The position numbers and the translations under genes were made by a program. From contig NZ_CP082284.1 of assembly GCF_019880225.1 (NCBI RefSeq), positions 2,852,001-2,916,000 of the forward strand: a stretch of DNA of 64,000 bases, in the 5' to 3' direction. Under the pieces are notes generated by a model. The model ran no database searches. It saw nothing but the letters and a program-made list of their open reading frames with translations, and had not been told where the DNA came from. Source of the stretch: Halobaculum rubrum. Lineage in GTDB: Archaea; Halobacteriota; Halobacteria; Halobacteriales; Haloferacaceae. How positions within the stretch are numbered: the stretch's first letter is position 1; each line of letters opens with the position of its first letter. Positions 8,618 to 16,975 of this stretch are shown piece by piece.

Positions 8618-10116
8618 GCGACCTCGAGCCCGGAATCGGAACCGGATCGGGGGCCACCGAGCCCGCGGGGGAGTCCGAAACCGACGCGCGGATCCTCGGC
8701 GCCGGCGTGTACGTCCCCTCGGCCGGGCTGGCCCGCGAGGCGGTCGTCGACGCGTGGGGTCGATCCCGCACGCGCGGCGTCGACGCCGTCGCGGTCCCGG
8801 CGCCGGACGAGGACACGCTCACGATGGGCGTCGCGGCCGCCGAGCGCGCGCTTTCGGCCGCCGGGATCGACGCCGGCGACCTGGCGGGGCTCGCGTTCGC
8901 GACGACGACTCCGCCACTGGCCGAGGCGGACCTCCTGCCGCGGCTCGGCGCCGCGCTCGGTGTCCCCGCGGACGCACGGACTCACTACGCCGGTCGAAGC
9001 ACGCGGGCCGGGACGCGGGCGTTGCGGGCCGCGCGCGACGCCGGGGCGGCCCCGGCGCTCGTCGTCGCCGCCGACGCGCCCCGGGCGGCGCCGAACTCCC
9101 CGGAGGGCCACGCGGCCGGTGCGGGGGCCGCGGCGGTCGTCTTGGGCCCCGGATCGAGCCACGGCGCCCGCCTCACGGGCGACGCCGAGGCGTCGGCCGA
9201 CTACCCGGGAACGAGATTCCGACGGACGGACCGGGAGGAGACGGAGGGGCTCGGCGTGACGACGTACGACCGGGCGGCGTTCACGCGGCCGATCCGCGCG
9301 GCCGTCGACCTCCTCGTCGACGAGGCGAACGTGCCCGCCCCGGACGATGCCGCCGCGCTCGCGATAACCGCGCCGGACGGCGATCTCCCCGCTCGGGCGG
9401 CGCGGGCGGTCGACCTGGACGCCGACGCGGTCTCGACGCCGGTGGGGACGCTCGGCGACACGGGCGCGGCCGGACCGCTCCTCGGGCTGGCTGCGGCGCT
9501 TCGCGAGGGAGCATCCCCGACGCTCGTCGTCGGCTGGGGCAGCGGCGCGGGAGCGGACGCGGTGATCGTCGACGGGCTCGCGCCCGTGGAGGGCTTCCTC
9601 GACACCGACCGGGAGTTGTCGTATCCGGCGGCGCTCAGACGCCGCGGCGAGATCACGGACGACGAGCCGCCGGCCGGGGGCGGTGCGGCGGTGTCGGTCC
9701 CGACGTGGCGGCGATCCCAGCCCGCGCGGTACCGGCTCCTGGCGGGTCGCTGTCCGGACTGCGGGGCGCTCACGTTCCCGCCGGAGGGAGCGTGTCCGGA
9801 CTGTCACGACCTCGTCACCTACGAGTCCGTCCGCCTGCCGACTGAGGGTGTCATCGAGACTGTTACCGGCGTTTCACCCGGAGGCGCGCCGCCCGAGTTC
9901 GCGCGGCAGGCCGAGCGCGGCGGCGACTACGCGGTCGCGATCGTCCGGTTCGAGCGCGACGGCGCGGCCGCGAGCGTGCCTCTCCAGGTCGTGGACGCCG
10001 ACCCTGACGCCGTCGCGGCGGGCGACCCCGTTGGGGCGGTGTTCAGACGGATCTACGAACGGGAAGGTGTCGTGCGGTACGGTCGAAAAGCACAGCTCGC
10101 GTCCGACGGTCGGTGA
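8614..10116 (+). CDS. HMG-CoA synthase-like domain fused to DUF35 zinc ribbon/OB fold
   Basis: A 500-residue two-part protein starting at GTG 8614, which overlaps the thiolase stop. Residues about 24-340 have the thiolase-fold HMG-CoA-synthase pattern (GAGVYVP start, AERALSAAGID, FATTTPPLAE). Residues about 365-490 are DUF35: a zinc ribbon (C380, C383, C394, C397) followed by an OB fold that binds acyl-CoA in known complexes. At the nucleophile position, archaeal synthases read A-C-x-A-G-T, whereas this protein reads S-T-R-A-G-T (residue T120), so the catalytic cysteine is absent. It is more likely a scaffold or acyl-carrier partner of the thiolase than an HMG-CoA synthase. Confidence is high for domains and moderate for the interpretation. 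Confidence 0.8.
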   Translation: MSDLEPGIGTGSGATEPAGESETDARILGAGVYVPSAGLAREAVVDAWGRSRTRGVDAVAVPAPDEDTLTMGVAAAERALSAAGIDAGDLAGLAFATTTPPLAEADLLPRLGAALGVPADARTHYAGRSTRAGTRALRAARDAGAAPALVVAADAPRAAPNSPEGHAAGAGAAAVVLGPGSSHGARLTGDAEASADYPGTRFRRTDREETEGLGVTTYDRAAFTRPIRAAVDLLVDEANVPAPDDAAALAITAPDGDLPARAARAVDLDADAVSTPVGTLGDTGAAGPLLGLAAALREGASPTLVVGWGSGAGADAVIVDGLAPVEGFLDTDRELSYPAALRRRGEITDDEPPAGGGAAVSVPTWRRSQPARYRLLAGRCPDCGALTFPPEGACPDCHDLVTYESVRLPTEGVIETVTGVSPGGAPPEFARQAERGGDYAVAIVRFERDGAAASVPLQVVDADPDAVAAGDPVGAVFRRIYEREGVVRYGRKAQLASDGR

Positions 10117-10326
10117 GATCGACGGAGTCGCGGTCGATGGGACGAGCGGAGCCTCGAAGGCAAAAGTGCCCGCGGGGGCCTCGTCGTACCTGGGGGGGAT
10201 GAGAGAGGCACACGACGGGACGGCCGTCCGCAGGCAGTTCGTAATAACTCCGGTGTGTGTAATCAGCGTTACGGCTGCGGGCCGGCGATATGCCCCCGAG
10301 GCGGCGATGCCACTCGAACTTCCCGG

Positions 10327-10367
10327 GGTATCGTGTCACCACGATCCATAAATATAAATACGATACC
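10327..10367 (+). promoter_or_regulatory. cspA promoter with overlapping inverted repeats
   Basis: The TATA element (10347-10360, core ATAAATATAAATA) lies about 37 bp before the cspA ATG. It is flanked by an 8 bp perfect inverted repeat: GGTATCGT at 10327-10334 and ACGATACC at 10360-10367. A second palindrome, ATCGTG-N4-CACGAT (10330-10345), sits just upstream of the TATA box. The arrangement suggests an operator for a dimeric regulator; the regulator is unknown. Confidence 0.55.
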
Positions 10368-10396
10368 CGCTTCATTGTCGGACGAGGTACACGCGA

Positions 10397-10591
10397 ATGG
10401 CGAAAGGCACGGTCGCATTCTTCAACGACACTGGCGGGTACGGATTCATCGAGAGCGAGGACGCGGACGAGGACGTCTTCTTCCACATGGAGGACGTCGG
10501 CGGTCCCGATCTCGAGGAGGGACAGGAAGTCGAGTTCGACATCGAGGAGGCCGAGAAGGGCCCGCGAGCGAACAACCTCCAGCGCCTGTAA
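10397..10591 (+). CDS. cspA: Cold-shock domain protein
   Basis: A 64-residue single cold-shock domain that binds single-stranded RNA or DNA. The RNP-1 motif appears as GGYGFI, RNP-2 as DVFFHMEDV; the fold ends GPRANNLQRL. It is more acidic than bacterial CspA, as usual in halophiles. Predicted leader is about 10-20 nt from the TATA box. It is convergent with the small uncharacterised gene at 10596, with only 4 bp between the stops. Confidence 0.93.
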   Translation: MAKGTVAFFNDTGGYGFIESEDADEDVFFHMEDVGGPDLEEGQEVEFDIEEAEKGPRANNLQRL

Positions 10592-10595
10592 GGCG

Positions 10596-10964
10596 CTACC
10601 CGAGGTATCGAACCCGGACCGTCAGCGGTCCGTCGGAGCTATCCACTTCGATCCGTTCTTGCAGGGACTCGCGCGCCGCCGAGCGCCAGCCCTCCGCGCC
10701 GCTCCCCGGAAAGCGCGGAAACCCGTCGGGGAGGAACGCCCGCGGGTCGACGTGGATCGGCTCGGCGTCGCCGTCGGACTCGTAGGCTCCCTCCGCGCCG
10801 GCGATATGGAGCCGCGCGCGCATCCGACCGGAGAACGGGGGCGTGACCCTGAGCACGGCCTCCCGACGTCCTCGGTCGCGGGCTTCGAGCGCGGCGATAA
10901 CGTCGTCCGTGGTCACTGCGAGCCGGCGGATAACCGAGGGGTCGCCGTCGGCGGACTCCGACAC
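10596..10964 (-). CDS. Conserved haloarchaeal protein of unknown function
   Basis: A 122-residue acidic protein with no signal peptide, membrane segment or metal motif. Features are a helical start (SVIRRLAVTTDDVIAALEA), a beta-rich centre (VLRVTPPFSGRMRARLHI) and IHVDPRAFLP near the middle. It resembles an uncharacterised haloarchaeal family (possibly DUF8009, from memory). The start lies 6 bp after the stop of the 39-residue zinc protein, so the two are probably one transcript. Confidence 0.7.
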   Translation of the reverse strand: MSESADGDPSVIRRLAVTTDDVIAALEARDRGRREAVLRVTPPFSGRMRARLHIAGAEGAYESDGDAEPIHVDPRAFLPDGFPRFPGSGAEGWRSAARESLQERIEVDSSDGPLTVRVRYLG

Positions 10965-10970
10965 GCGGAA

Positions 10971-11090
10971 CTACGTCCTCGTGTGGGTTCGCTGTTCGAG
11001 CGGACCCGAGCAGTCCGGGCACGTCGCCCGGTACGAGAGGGAGCTGACGCTCGTTTCACACTCTCGACAGATGAACGACTGTCCGACCAT
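10971..11090 (-). CDS. Rubrerythrin-like zinc-ribbon microprotein, 39 aa
   Basis: ATG at 11088-11090 to TAG at 10971-10973. The 39-residue product has C8-x2-C11 (CREC) and C24-x2-C27 (CPDC), separated by 12 residues, which is the rubredoxin-type knuckle of the haloarchaeal 'rubrerythrin-like domain' microproteins. A reverse-strand TATA-like CATTTAAC at 11116-11123 gives leaderless spacing. It is first gene of a probable two-gene unit with the downstream uncharacterised gene. Metal binding is inferred from the cysteines; no function is known. Confidence 0.75.
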   Translation of the reverse strand: MVGQSFICRECETSVSSLSYRATCPDCSGPLEQRTHTRT

Positions 11091-11304
11091 CGAACTGATG
11101 TATGAGCGATACACTGTTAAATGTTACCACGTCTCGGCGGGTGTGACTCCCGCGACCGTCGACCCGGATGCCGACGCGATCCGCCCCGCTCGACGCGACA
11201 GACGCGAGTCCGGTCGTCTCGGAGCTATCCGCGCGGCTGTCGAGGACCGGGCACGGGCCGAAACACGAACACGGGGTGTTGTCCGAGCGGAAGGGAGTCG
11301 TCGC

Positions 11305-13239
11305 CTACGACTCGTGGTCGGTGACGAAGTCGGGCTTCACGGTCTTCTCGTCGACCTCGCCGCGGAGGTGATCGACGAACTCGCCTGTGTCGACGTCGTT
11401 TCGCTCGTTCTCGAAGCGGTCGCGCACGGAGATAGTCCCGGCGTCCTCCTCGTCGCCGCCGACGACGACCATGTAGGGGACGCGGTCGTCGTGGGCCGCG
11501 CGGATCTTCCGGCCGACGGTCATGTCGCGGTCCTCGACCTCGACGCGGAACTCCGAGAGCTCGTTTTTCACGCGGTGGGCGTAGCCGAGGTTGTCGTCGG
11601 AGATGGGGAGAACCCGCACCTGCTCGGGCGCGAGCCAGAACGGGAAGTCGCCGCCGAAGTGCTCGATGAGCACCATGAAGAAGCGCTCGTAGCTCCCGTA
11701 CAGCGCGCGGTGGATCATCACCGGACGGTGCTCGGCGTTGTCCTCGCCGGTGTACGTGAGATCGAACCGCTCGGGCATGTTGAAGTCGAGCTGGACCGTC
11801 GGGCCGTCCCACGAGCGCCCGAGGGCGTCCTCGAAGCTGAAGTCGATCTTCGGGCCGTAGAAGGCGCCGTCGCCGGGCTCGATCCCCCACTCCATCGACG
11901 ACGACTCCAGCACCGACTCCAGCTGGGACTCCGCCTGCTCCCACACCTCGTCGCCGCCGACGGACTTCTCGGGGCGCGTCGCCAGGTCGACGGACACGTC
12001 CAGATCGAACGTCTCCAGCACCCGCTCGATGCCGTCCATCACCTGTCGCACCTCGGCTTCGATCTGGTCGGGCCGCACGAACAGGTGGCCGTCGTCGATG
12101 GTGAACGCCCACGTCCGCGACAGTCCCGATAGCTCGCCGCGCTGTTCCTTGCGGTACACCTTCCCGTGTTCGGCATAGCGGACCGGGAGGTCGCGGTACG
12201 ACCACGAGCCCTGGTCGAAGATGGTCGCGTGGCCCGGGCAGTTCATCGGCTTCAGGCCGTACTCCTCGTCGTTGACGTCGAACAGGAACATGTCGTCCTG
12301 GTAGTTCTCGTAGTGGCCCGACTCCTCCCACAGCTCCGTGCGGAACACGTGCGGGGTCTCCACCTCGCCGTACCCGGCGGCCTCGTTCAGCTCGTCGACG
12401 TACTCCTCCAGCTCCGAGAGGACCGTCTTGCCGGGCGGGTGATACAGCGGAAGGCCCGGACCGGTGATCGTCGGGATGGAGAACAGGTTCATCTCGCGGG
12501 CGATCTTGCGGTGGTCGCGCTCCTTGGCCTGCTCGCGCATGTGCAGGAACTCCTCCAGCTCCGACTCGGACTCGAAGGCCGTCCCGTACACGCGCGTCAG
12601 CTGGTCGTTCTCCTCGTCGCCGCGCCAGTAGACCGAGGAGATGGACAGCAGCTCGAACGCGCCGATCTCGCCCGTCGACTCGACGTGCGGGCCCTTACAG
12701 AGGTCGCGCCAGTCGTCCTGCTCGTACACGGAGACGGGGTCCTCGCCCGCGGCCTCCTCGCCGAGGATCTCCGTTTTGTACTCGTTGTCCTCGTACTCCG
12801 CGAGGGCGTCCTCGCGGGACACCTCCAGGCGACGGATCTCGTGGTCCGCCTCGACGATGTCGGCCATCTCGGCTTCGATCGCCGCGAAGTCGTCCTCGGC
12901 GATGTCGACGCCGGCGACGTCGTAGTAGAAGCCGTCCTCCGTGGGCGGGCCGATCGCGAGCTTCGCCTCCGGGTACACCCGCTGGAGCGCCTGTGCGAAC
13001 ACGTGCGCCGCCGAGTGGCGCAGCACCTGCAGGTACTCCTCGGACTGGTCGGTGACGATCTCGATCCGCGCGCCGTCGTGGACGGGTGCGGCCTTGTCGA
13101 CGAGCTCGCCGTCGACGACGCCCGCGACGGTGTCGTTCCCGAGTCCGGGTCCGATCTCGTACGCCACGTCCTCGACGGATGCACCCTCCGGGACGGACAG
13201 CTCCGAGCCGTCCGGCAGGGTGACGACGATGTCGCTCAT
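11305..13239 (-). CDS. thrS: Threonyl-tRNA synthetase
   Basis: Charges tRNA-Thr. The 644-residue enzyme is of the bacterial/eukaryotic architecture. It has a TGS domain (about 1-62), an N2 editing domain with HSAAH and the CKGPHV element, a class II core with MNCPGH and the HRALYGS motif, and a C-terminal anticodon-binding domain from about residue 540 ending FVTDHES. Some archaea use a different N-terminal editing domain, so this is the full bacterial-like form. ATG 13239 is chosen because the TGS domain begins at [11 protein letters not shown]; the open frame upstream is not coding. A TATA-like ACTTATTCGC lies 24-34 bp upstream. Confidence 0.96.
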   Translation of the reverse strand: MSDIVVTLPDGSELSVPEGASVEDVAYEIGPGLGNDTVAGVVDGELVDKAAPVHDGARIEIVTDQSEEYLQVLRHSAAHVFAQALQRVYPEAKLAIGPPTEDGFYYDVAGVDIAEDDFAAIEAEMADIVEADHEIRRLEVSREDALAEYEDNEYKTEILGEEAAGEDPVSVYEQDDWRDLCKGPHVESTGEIGAFELLSISSVYWRGDEENDQLTRVYGTAFESESELEEFLHMREQAKERDHRKIAREMNLFSIPTITGPGLPLYHPPGKTVLSELEEYVDELNEAAGYGEVETPHVFRTELWEESGHYENYQDDMFLFDVNDEEYGLKPMNCPGHATIFDQGSWSYRDLPVRYAEHGKVYRKEQRGELSGLSRTWAFTIDDGHLFVRPDQIEAEVRQVMDGIERVLETFDLDVSVDLATRPEKSVGGDEVWEQAESQLESVLESSSMEWGIEPGDGAFYGPKIDFSFEDALGRSWDGPTVQLDFNMPERFDLTYTGEDNAEHRPVMIHRALYGSYERFFMVLIEHFGGDFPFWLAPEQVRVLPISDDNLGYAHRVKNELSEFRVEVEDRDMTVGRKIRAAHDDRVPYMVVVGGDEEDAGTISVRDRFENERNDVDTGEFVDHLRGEVDEKTVKPDFVTDHES

Positions 13240-13407
13240 ACGCGTTCGGTGCCGGGGGGCGCGAATAAGTCTTGTCGAACCGTGCGAGAGCGCTACGGAG
13301 GCGGTCGCATCGGGCGCACGCTCCGGCTCCGAATCGAGCCGCTCGCCCAGCGCCGCCCGGATCCCCGGTTCGGAAAGAGCCAACACCGGCGGCTTCGAAT
13401 CCGGCGT

Positions 13408-14673
13408 ATGGATACCACCGTCGACGCAGACCGACTCCGCGACGACATCGAGGCGACCGCCGCGTTCGGGCACATCGACGCGGGCGAGGGCCGCGGCCGG
13501 ACCGTCCTCGCCGGCACCGAGGCGAACCGCCGCGCCCGCGAGTACCTTCTCGACCGCATGGAGGCCGCAGACCTCTACGTGACCGTCGACGCCGTCGGCA
13601 ACGTCGCCGGCACGTGGATGCCTGACAGCGCGGACCCCGACGCCGCCCCCGTCGCCGCCGGGAGTCACCTCGACTCGGTCCCGGAAGGCGGCATCTTCGA
13701 CGGTCCCCTCGGCGTGTACGCTGCGCTTGAAGCCGTCCGCGCAATGCAGGACGCCGTCGTCTCGCCGGATCGCCCGATCACGGTCGTCTCGTTCACTGAG
13801 GAGGAGGGACAGCGCTTCGCCGACGGCCTGCTCGGCTCGTCCGTCGCCGTCGGTGAACGCTCCGTCGAGGAGGCGCTCGCGCTGACGGACGACGACGGCG
13901 TCACGCTGGAGGCGGCGCTCGAGGACATCGGCTTTCGCGGGGAGGGGCGGCTCGACGCGAGCGACTGGGACGCCTTCTACGAGCTCCACGTCGAACAGGA
14001 CACCACCCTTGAGGAAGCGGGCGTCCCGGTCGGCGTCGTCACAACCATCACGGGGATCACGCATCTCGACGTGGAGATACTGGGCGAGGCGAACCACGCC
14101 GGCGCGACGCACATGCACGACCGGACGGACGCGCTCGCGGCGGCCGCCGAACTCGTGCTCGACGTGGAGACCGCCGCGAACGGCGTGGTCGACACGAGCA
14201 GCGACTCGGCGGTCGGCACGGTCGGCTCGCTTTCGGTGTCCCCCAACGCGACGAACGTCGTCCCGGGGCGCGTCGAGGCCGGCGTGGACGTCCGCGACGT
14301 GGAGTACGAGTCGATGGAGACGGTCGTCGGCGCCGTCCGCGACACGCTCGCCCGGATCGAGGACGAGCGCGGCGTCGAGACCGAGCTCGCCCGTCCGTTC
14401 GATCTCCGACCGACGCCGATGGCCGAGCGACTCCGCGAGGCGGCCCATCGCGCCGGCGACGACGCCGGGATCGAGACGCTCGACCTACACTCCGGCGCCG
14501 CACACGACACGATGCACGTCGCCGACGTGACCGACGGCGCGCTGCTGTTTGCTCCCTCCCGGGACGGCATCAGTCACAACCCCCGCGAGTGGACCGACTG
14601 GGACGACTGCGCCGCCGCGACGCGAGTGCTCGCCGGGGCAATCGCCGAGGTCGCCGGCGTCGTCGAGGAGTAG
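13408..14673 (+). CDS. M20 Zn-dependent amidohydrolase (carbamoylase/hydantoinase-like)
   Basis: A 421-residue member of the AmaB/HyuC family (N-carbamoyl-L-amino-acid hydrolase, allantoate amidohydrolase). Visible metal motifs are [18 protein letters not shown] (His and bridging Asp), FTEEEGQRF (catalytic and ligand Glu) and LHSGAAHD near residue 361. The dimerisation/lid domain (about 210-325) includes [17 protein letters not shown]. Substrate cannot be set from sequence: N-carbamoyl amino acids, ureidoglycolate or related amides are possible. It is divergent from thrS and convergent with the ZIP gene (8 bp gap); no purine or pyrimidine catabolic gene is adjacent. Confidence 0.85.
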   Translation: MDTTVDADRLRDDIEATAAFGHIDAGEGRGRTVLAGTEANRRAREYLLDRMEAADLYVTVDAVGNVAGTWMPDSADPDAAPVAAGSHLDSVPEGGIFDGPLGVYAALEAVRAMQDAVVSPDRPITVVSFTEEEGQRFADGLLGSSVAVGERSVEEALALTDDDGVTLEAALEDIGFRGEGRLDASDWDAFYELHVEQDTTLEEAGVPVGVVTTITGITHLDVEILGEANHAGATHMHDRTDALAAAAELVLDVETAANGVVDTSSDSAVGTVGSLSVSPNATNVVPGRVEAGVDVRDVEYESMETVVGAVRDTLARIEDERGVETELARPFDLRPTPMAERLREAAHRAGDDAGIETLDLHSGAAHDTMHVADVTDGALLFAPSRDGISHNPREWTDWDDCAAATRVLAGAIAEVAGVVEE

Positions 14674-14681
14674 GCGGCCCC

Positions 14682-15521
14682 TCACGCCGCGAGGGCAACG
14701 TCCAAGTATAGCATCACCACGACACCGACCATCGTCCCGAGCGTCGCGACCCGTTCGTGACCTCGCGAGTGGGTCTCCGGGAGGATCTCGTCGGAGATGA
14801 CGAACAGCATGCCGCCGGCGGCAAACCCCATCGCGTACGGGAGGATCGGCGCCGCAAGCGCGACGGCGACGGCGCCGATCACTGTCAGCGGGATCTCCAC
14901 GAGCCCCGACCGGATCCCGGTGAGGACCGCGTACGACCGGCGGTCGAACCCCGCGTTGACCGCGGCCACGGACACCGCGAGCCCCTCCGGGATGTTCTGG
15001 AGCCCGATCGCGAGCATGAGCGAGAGCCCGTTGGCGACCTCCCCGGAGCCGAAGCCGACGCCGACGGCCAGCCCCTCGGGCATGTTGTGGATCGTGATGG
15101 CGACGATGAACAGGATCACGGAGGCGACCTTCGTGTCGACGACCGTCTGGTCGGGACGCGACCGGCCCGTGATGAGAACGTGGACGTGGGGAACCCAGTG
15201 GTCGGCCTGATCGAGGACGAGGACGCCGATGCCGATCCCGACGAGGACGGGAACCGGCGAGAGCAGTCCGGTCGCGGGGATCCCGGGCGCGACGATCTCG
15301 GTCAGCTCGATCCCGGGGACGATGAGCGAGGTGAACGACGCCGCGAGCATGACGCCCGCGGCGAAGCCGAGCGCGCCGTCGAGCGCGCGCTCGCTGGGGT
15401 CGCGCACGACCAGCACCGACAGCGCGCCGATCATGTTCATCCCGGCGATGACGACGCCCCCGACGAACGCCTGAACGACGGGGTTGGTCCCGGCGACGGC
15501 GACGAACAGCTCCTCGAGCAC
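14682..15521 (-). CDS. ZIP-family divalent metal transporter
   Basis: A 279-residue membrane protein with about eight transmembrane segments. The metal-site helices carry HNMPEG (TM4) and QNIPEG (TM5), diagnostic for ZIP carriers. A short cytoplasmic loop with DHWVPHVHV is histidine-containing. Predicted to import zinc, iron or manganese by an electrochemical route. Translation starts at GTG 15521 in front of LEELF. No metalloregulator is adjacent. Confidence 0.88.
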   Translation of the reverse strand: MLEELFVAVAGTNPVVQAFVGGVVIAGMNMIGALSVLVVRDPSERALDGALGFAAGVMLAASFTSLIVPGIELTEIVAPGIPATGLLSPVPVLVGIGIGVLVLDQADHWVPHVHVLITGRSRPDQTVVDTKVASVILFIVAITIHNMPEGLAVGVGFGSGEVANGLSLMLAIGLQNIPEGLAVSVAAVNAGFDRRSYAVLTGIRSGLVEIPLTVIGAVAVALAAPILPYAMGFAAGGMLFVISDEILPETHSRGHERVATLGTMVGVVVMLYLDVALAA

Positions 15522-15665
15522 GTACGCGACAGCGATCGGTGCCCATCAAAAGGTACCGGTCGCCGCGGCGGTCCGCCCGCCGAACGGGGCGGTTCTCCCG
15601 GCGCAGCGTCGGAACTCCCCGGCGCACCGTCGAGATCCGTCGTCGACACGCACCGGCCGCTGAAC

Positions 15666-16868
15666 TCAGTCGTCGGTCGACGCGTCGGGCGATGCGACGG
15701 GACGGTGGCCGGACTCGTCGCCGTCGGCGACGCGGAAGCCGCCGGTCTCCTCGCGACCCGTGACCTCCCGCTGTGGGTACGGGATCTTGATCTCCGCCTC
15801 GTCGAGGGCCGTCTTCACCGCCCGGACGACCGCCGCCGTCGCGAGCGTGCGCTTGGGCGCGCTCGGCGTGTCGATCCAGAAGCGGCACTCCAGCACGACC
15901 GCCGAGTCGCCCAGCGACTTCGGCACCACCTGTGGCTGGGGGTTGTCCTCGATCACGCTCACGTCCGCGAGCGCGTCGTCCACGACGGTCTCCGCGGTCG
16001 CGAGGTCGGCGTCGTAGTCGACGCCCACGTCCACTGACAGCCGGAGCTGCCCGAGCCGCGTCAGGTTGGTGACGACCGCGTTCGCGACCCGGTCGTTCGG
16101 GATGACGACCACCTCGCCACCGGCGGTGCGGATGCGGGTGTTGATCACGGTGATATCGGAGACGATCCCCTCCTCGCCGTCGACCTCGACCCAGTCGCCC
16201 AGCTCGAACGGCCGCGAGAACATGAGCACGAAGCCGGCGATGAGCGAGCCGATCGTCGAGCGCGCGGCGGTGCCGACGACGATGCCGAGGAAGCCGGCGC
16301 CGACGAGCAGGCCGCCGAGGTTCACGCCCCACACCGTGAGCCCCCCGACGATAGCCGCCACCAGTACGGACACCTGGAGCACCCGGAAGACGATCCCCTT
16401 CTGGTGTTGGTTGATCGCGTCGGACTCCTCCGCGTAGTCGTCGAGCCGAGACTCCAGCACGTCGATGGCGACGAGCGCGGCGCCGACGAGCCCGATCGAC
16501 ACGGCTAACCGGACGATCCGCGGCACCACCGCCGCCATCGCGTCCACCGCCGCCAGCGCCACGTCCACGTAGCCCCACACGATCAGCGTCGCGAGGCCGG
16601 CGCCGAGCAGCACCGCGAACTGAAGCGTCCGCACGATACTCGTGACCGGCAGGCTCCAATCGAACTCCGACACCTCGACGGGAACCCGCTCGTCACCGAG
16701 CACCCGGTCGCGCACGACCCGGTGGACGATCCGTACCGTGCGCGGCGCCAGGAGGAGGGCGGTGACCGACGCGGCCGTCAGCAGAACGACGGTCGCCGCC
16801 ACGCGCGCCTCGACGGTGACGAACCCCTCGAGGGTCTCCCTAAGCGTGGCGAGGAAGGCGTATTGCAT
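15666..16868 (-). CDS. MscS-family small-conductance mechanosensitive channel
   Basis: A 400-residue protein with four or five transmembrane segments. It has an MscS pore/TM3 region (GAGFLGIVVGTAARSTIGSL, about 215-235) and the beta domain start FSRPFELGDWVEVDGEEG, followed by the alpha/beta cytoplasmic vestibule to about residue 370. It releases solutes on hypo-osmotic shock, relevant for a salt-in halophile. Tail of about 35 disordered residues. The start is at 16868; the Elp3 gene ends close behind on the same strand (107 bp away), although co-transcription is not evident. Confidence 0.9.
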   Translation of the reverse strand: MQYAFLATLRETLEGFVTVEARVAATVVLLTAASVTALLLAPRTVRIVHRVVRDRVLGDERVPVEVSEFDWSLPVTSIVRTLQFAVLLGAGLATLIVWGYVDVALAAVDAMAAVVPRIVRLAVSIGLVGAALVAIDVLESRLDDYAEESDAINQHQKGIVFRVLQVSVLVAAIVGGLTVWGVNLGGLLVGAGFLGIVVGTAARSTIGSLIAGFVLMFSRPFELGDWVEVDGEEGIVSDITVINTRIRTAGGEVVVIPNDRVANAVVTNLTRLGQLRLSVDVGVDYDADLATAETVVDDALADVSVIEDNPQPQVVPKSLGDSAVVLECRFWIDTPSAPKRTLATAAVVRAVKTALDEAEIKIPYPQREVTGREETGGFRVADGDESGHRPVASPDASTDD

Positions 16869-16975
16869 ACAGTCGACAACGAAAGCGAACCCAAAAACGC
16901 GGCGGTGTGGCTATCGCTCCCGATTTTTCCGGACCCGCACATCGATCGTCGATCGACCGTGGTCGCCCGGCCGCC

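Noticed and set aside
13240..14448. N-terminal extension of thrS by about 400 codons
   Set aside because: The TGS domain starts at 13239; the extension is antisense to the M20 hydrolase and passes through the thrS promoter.
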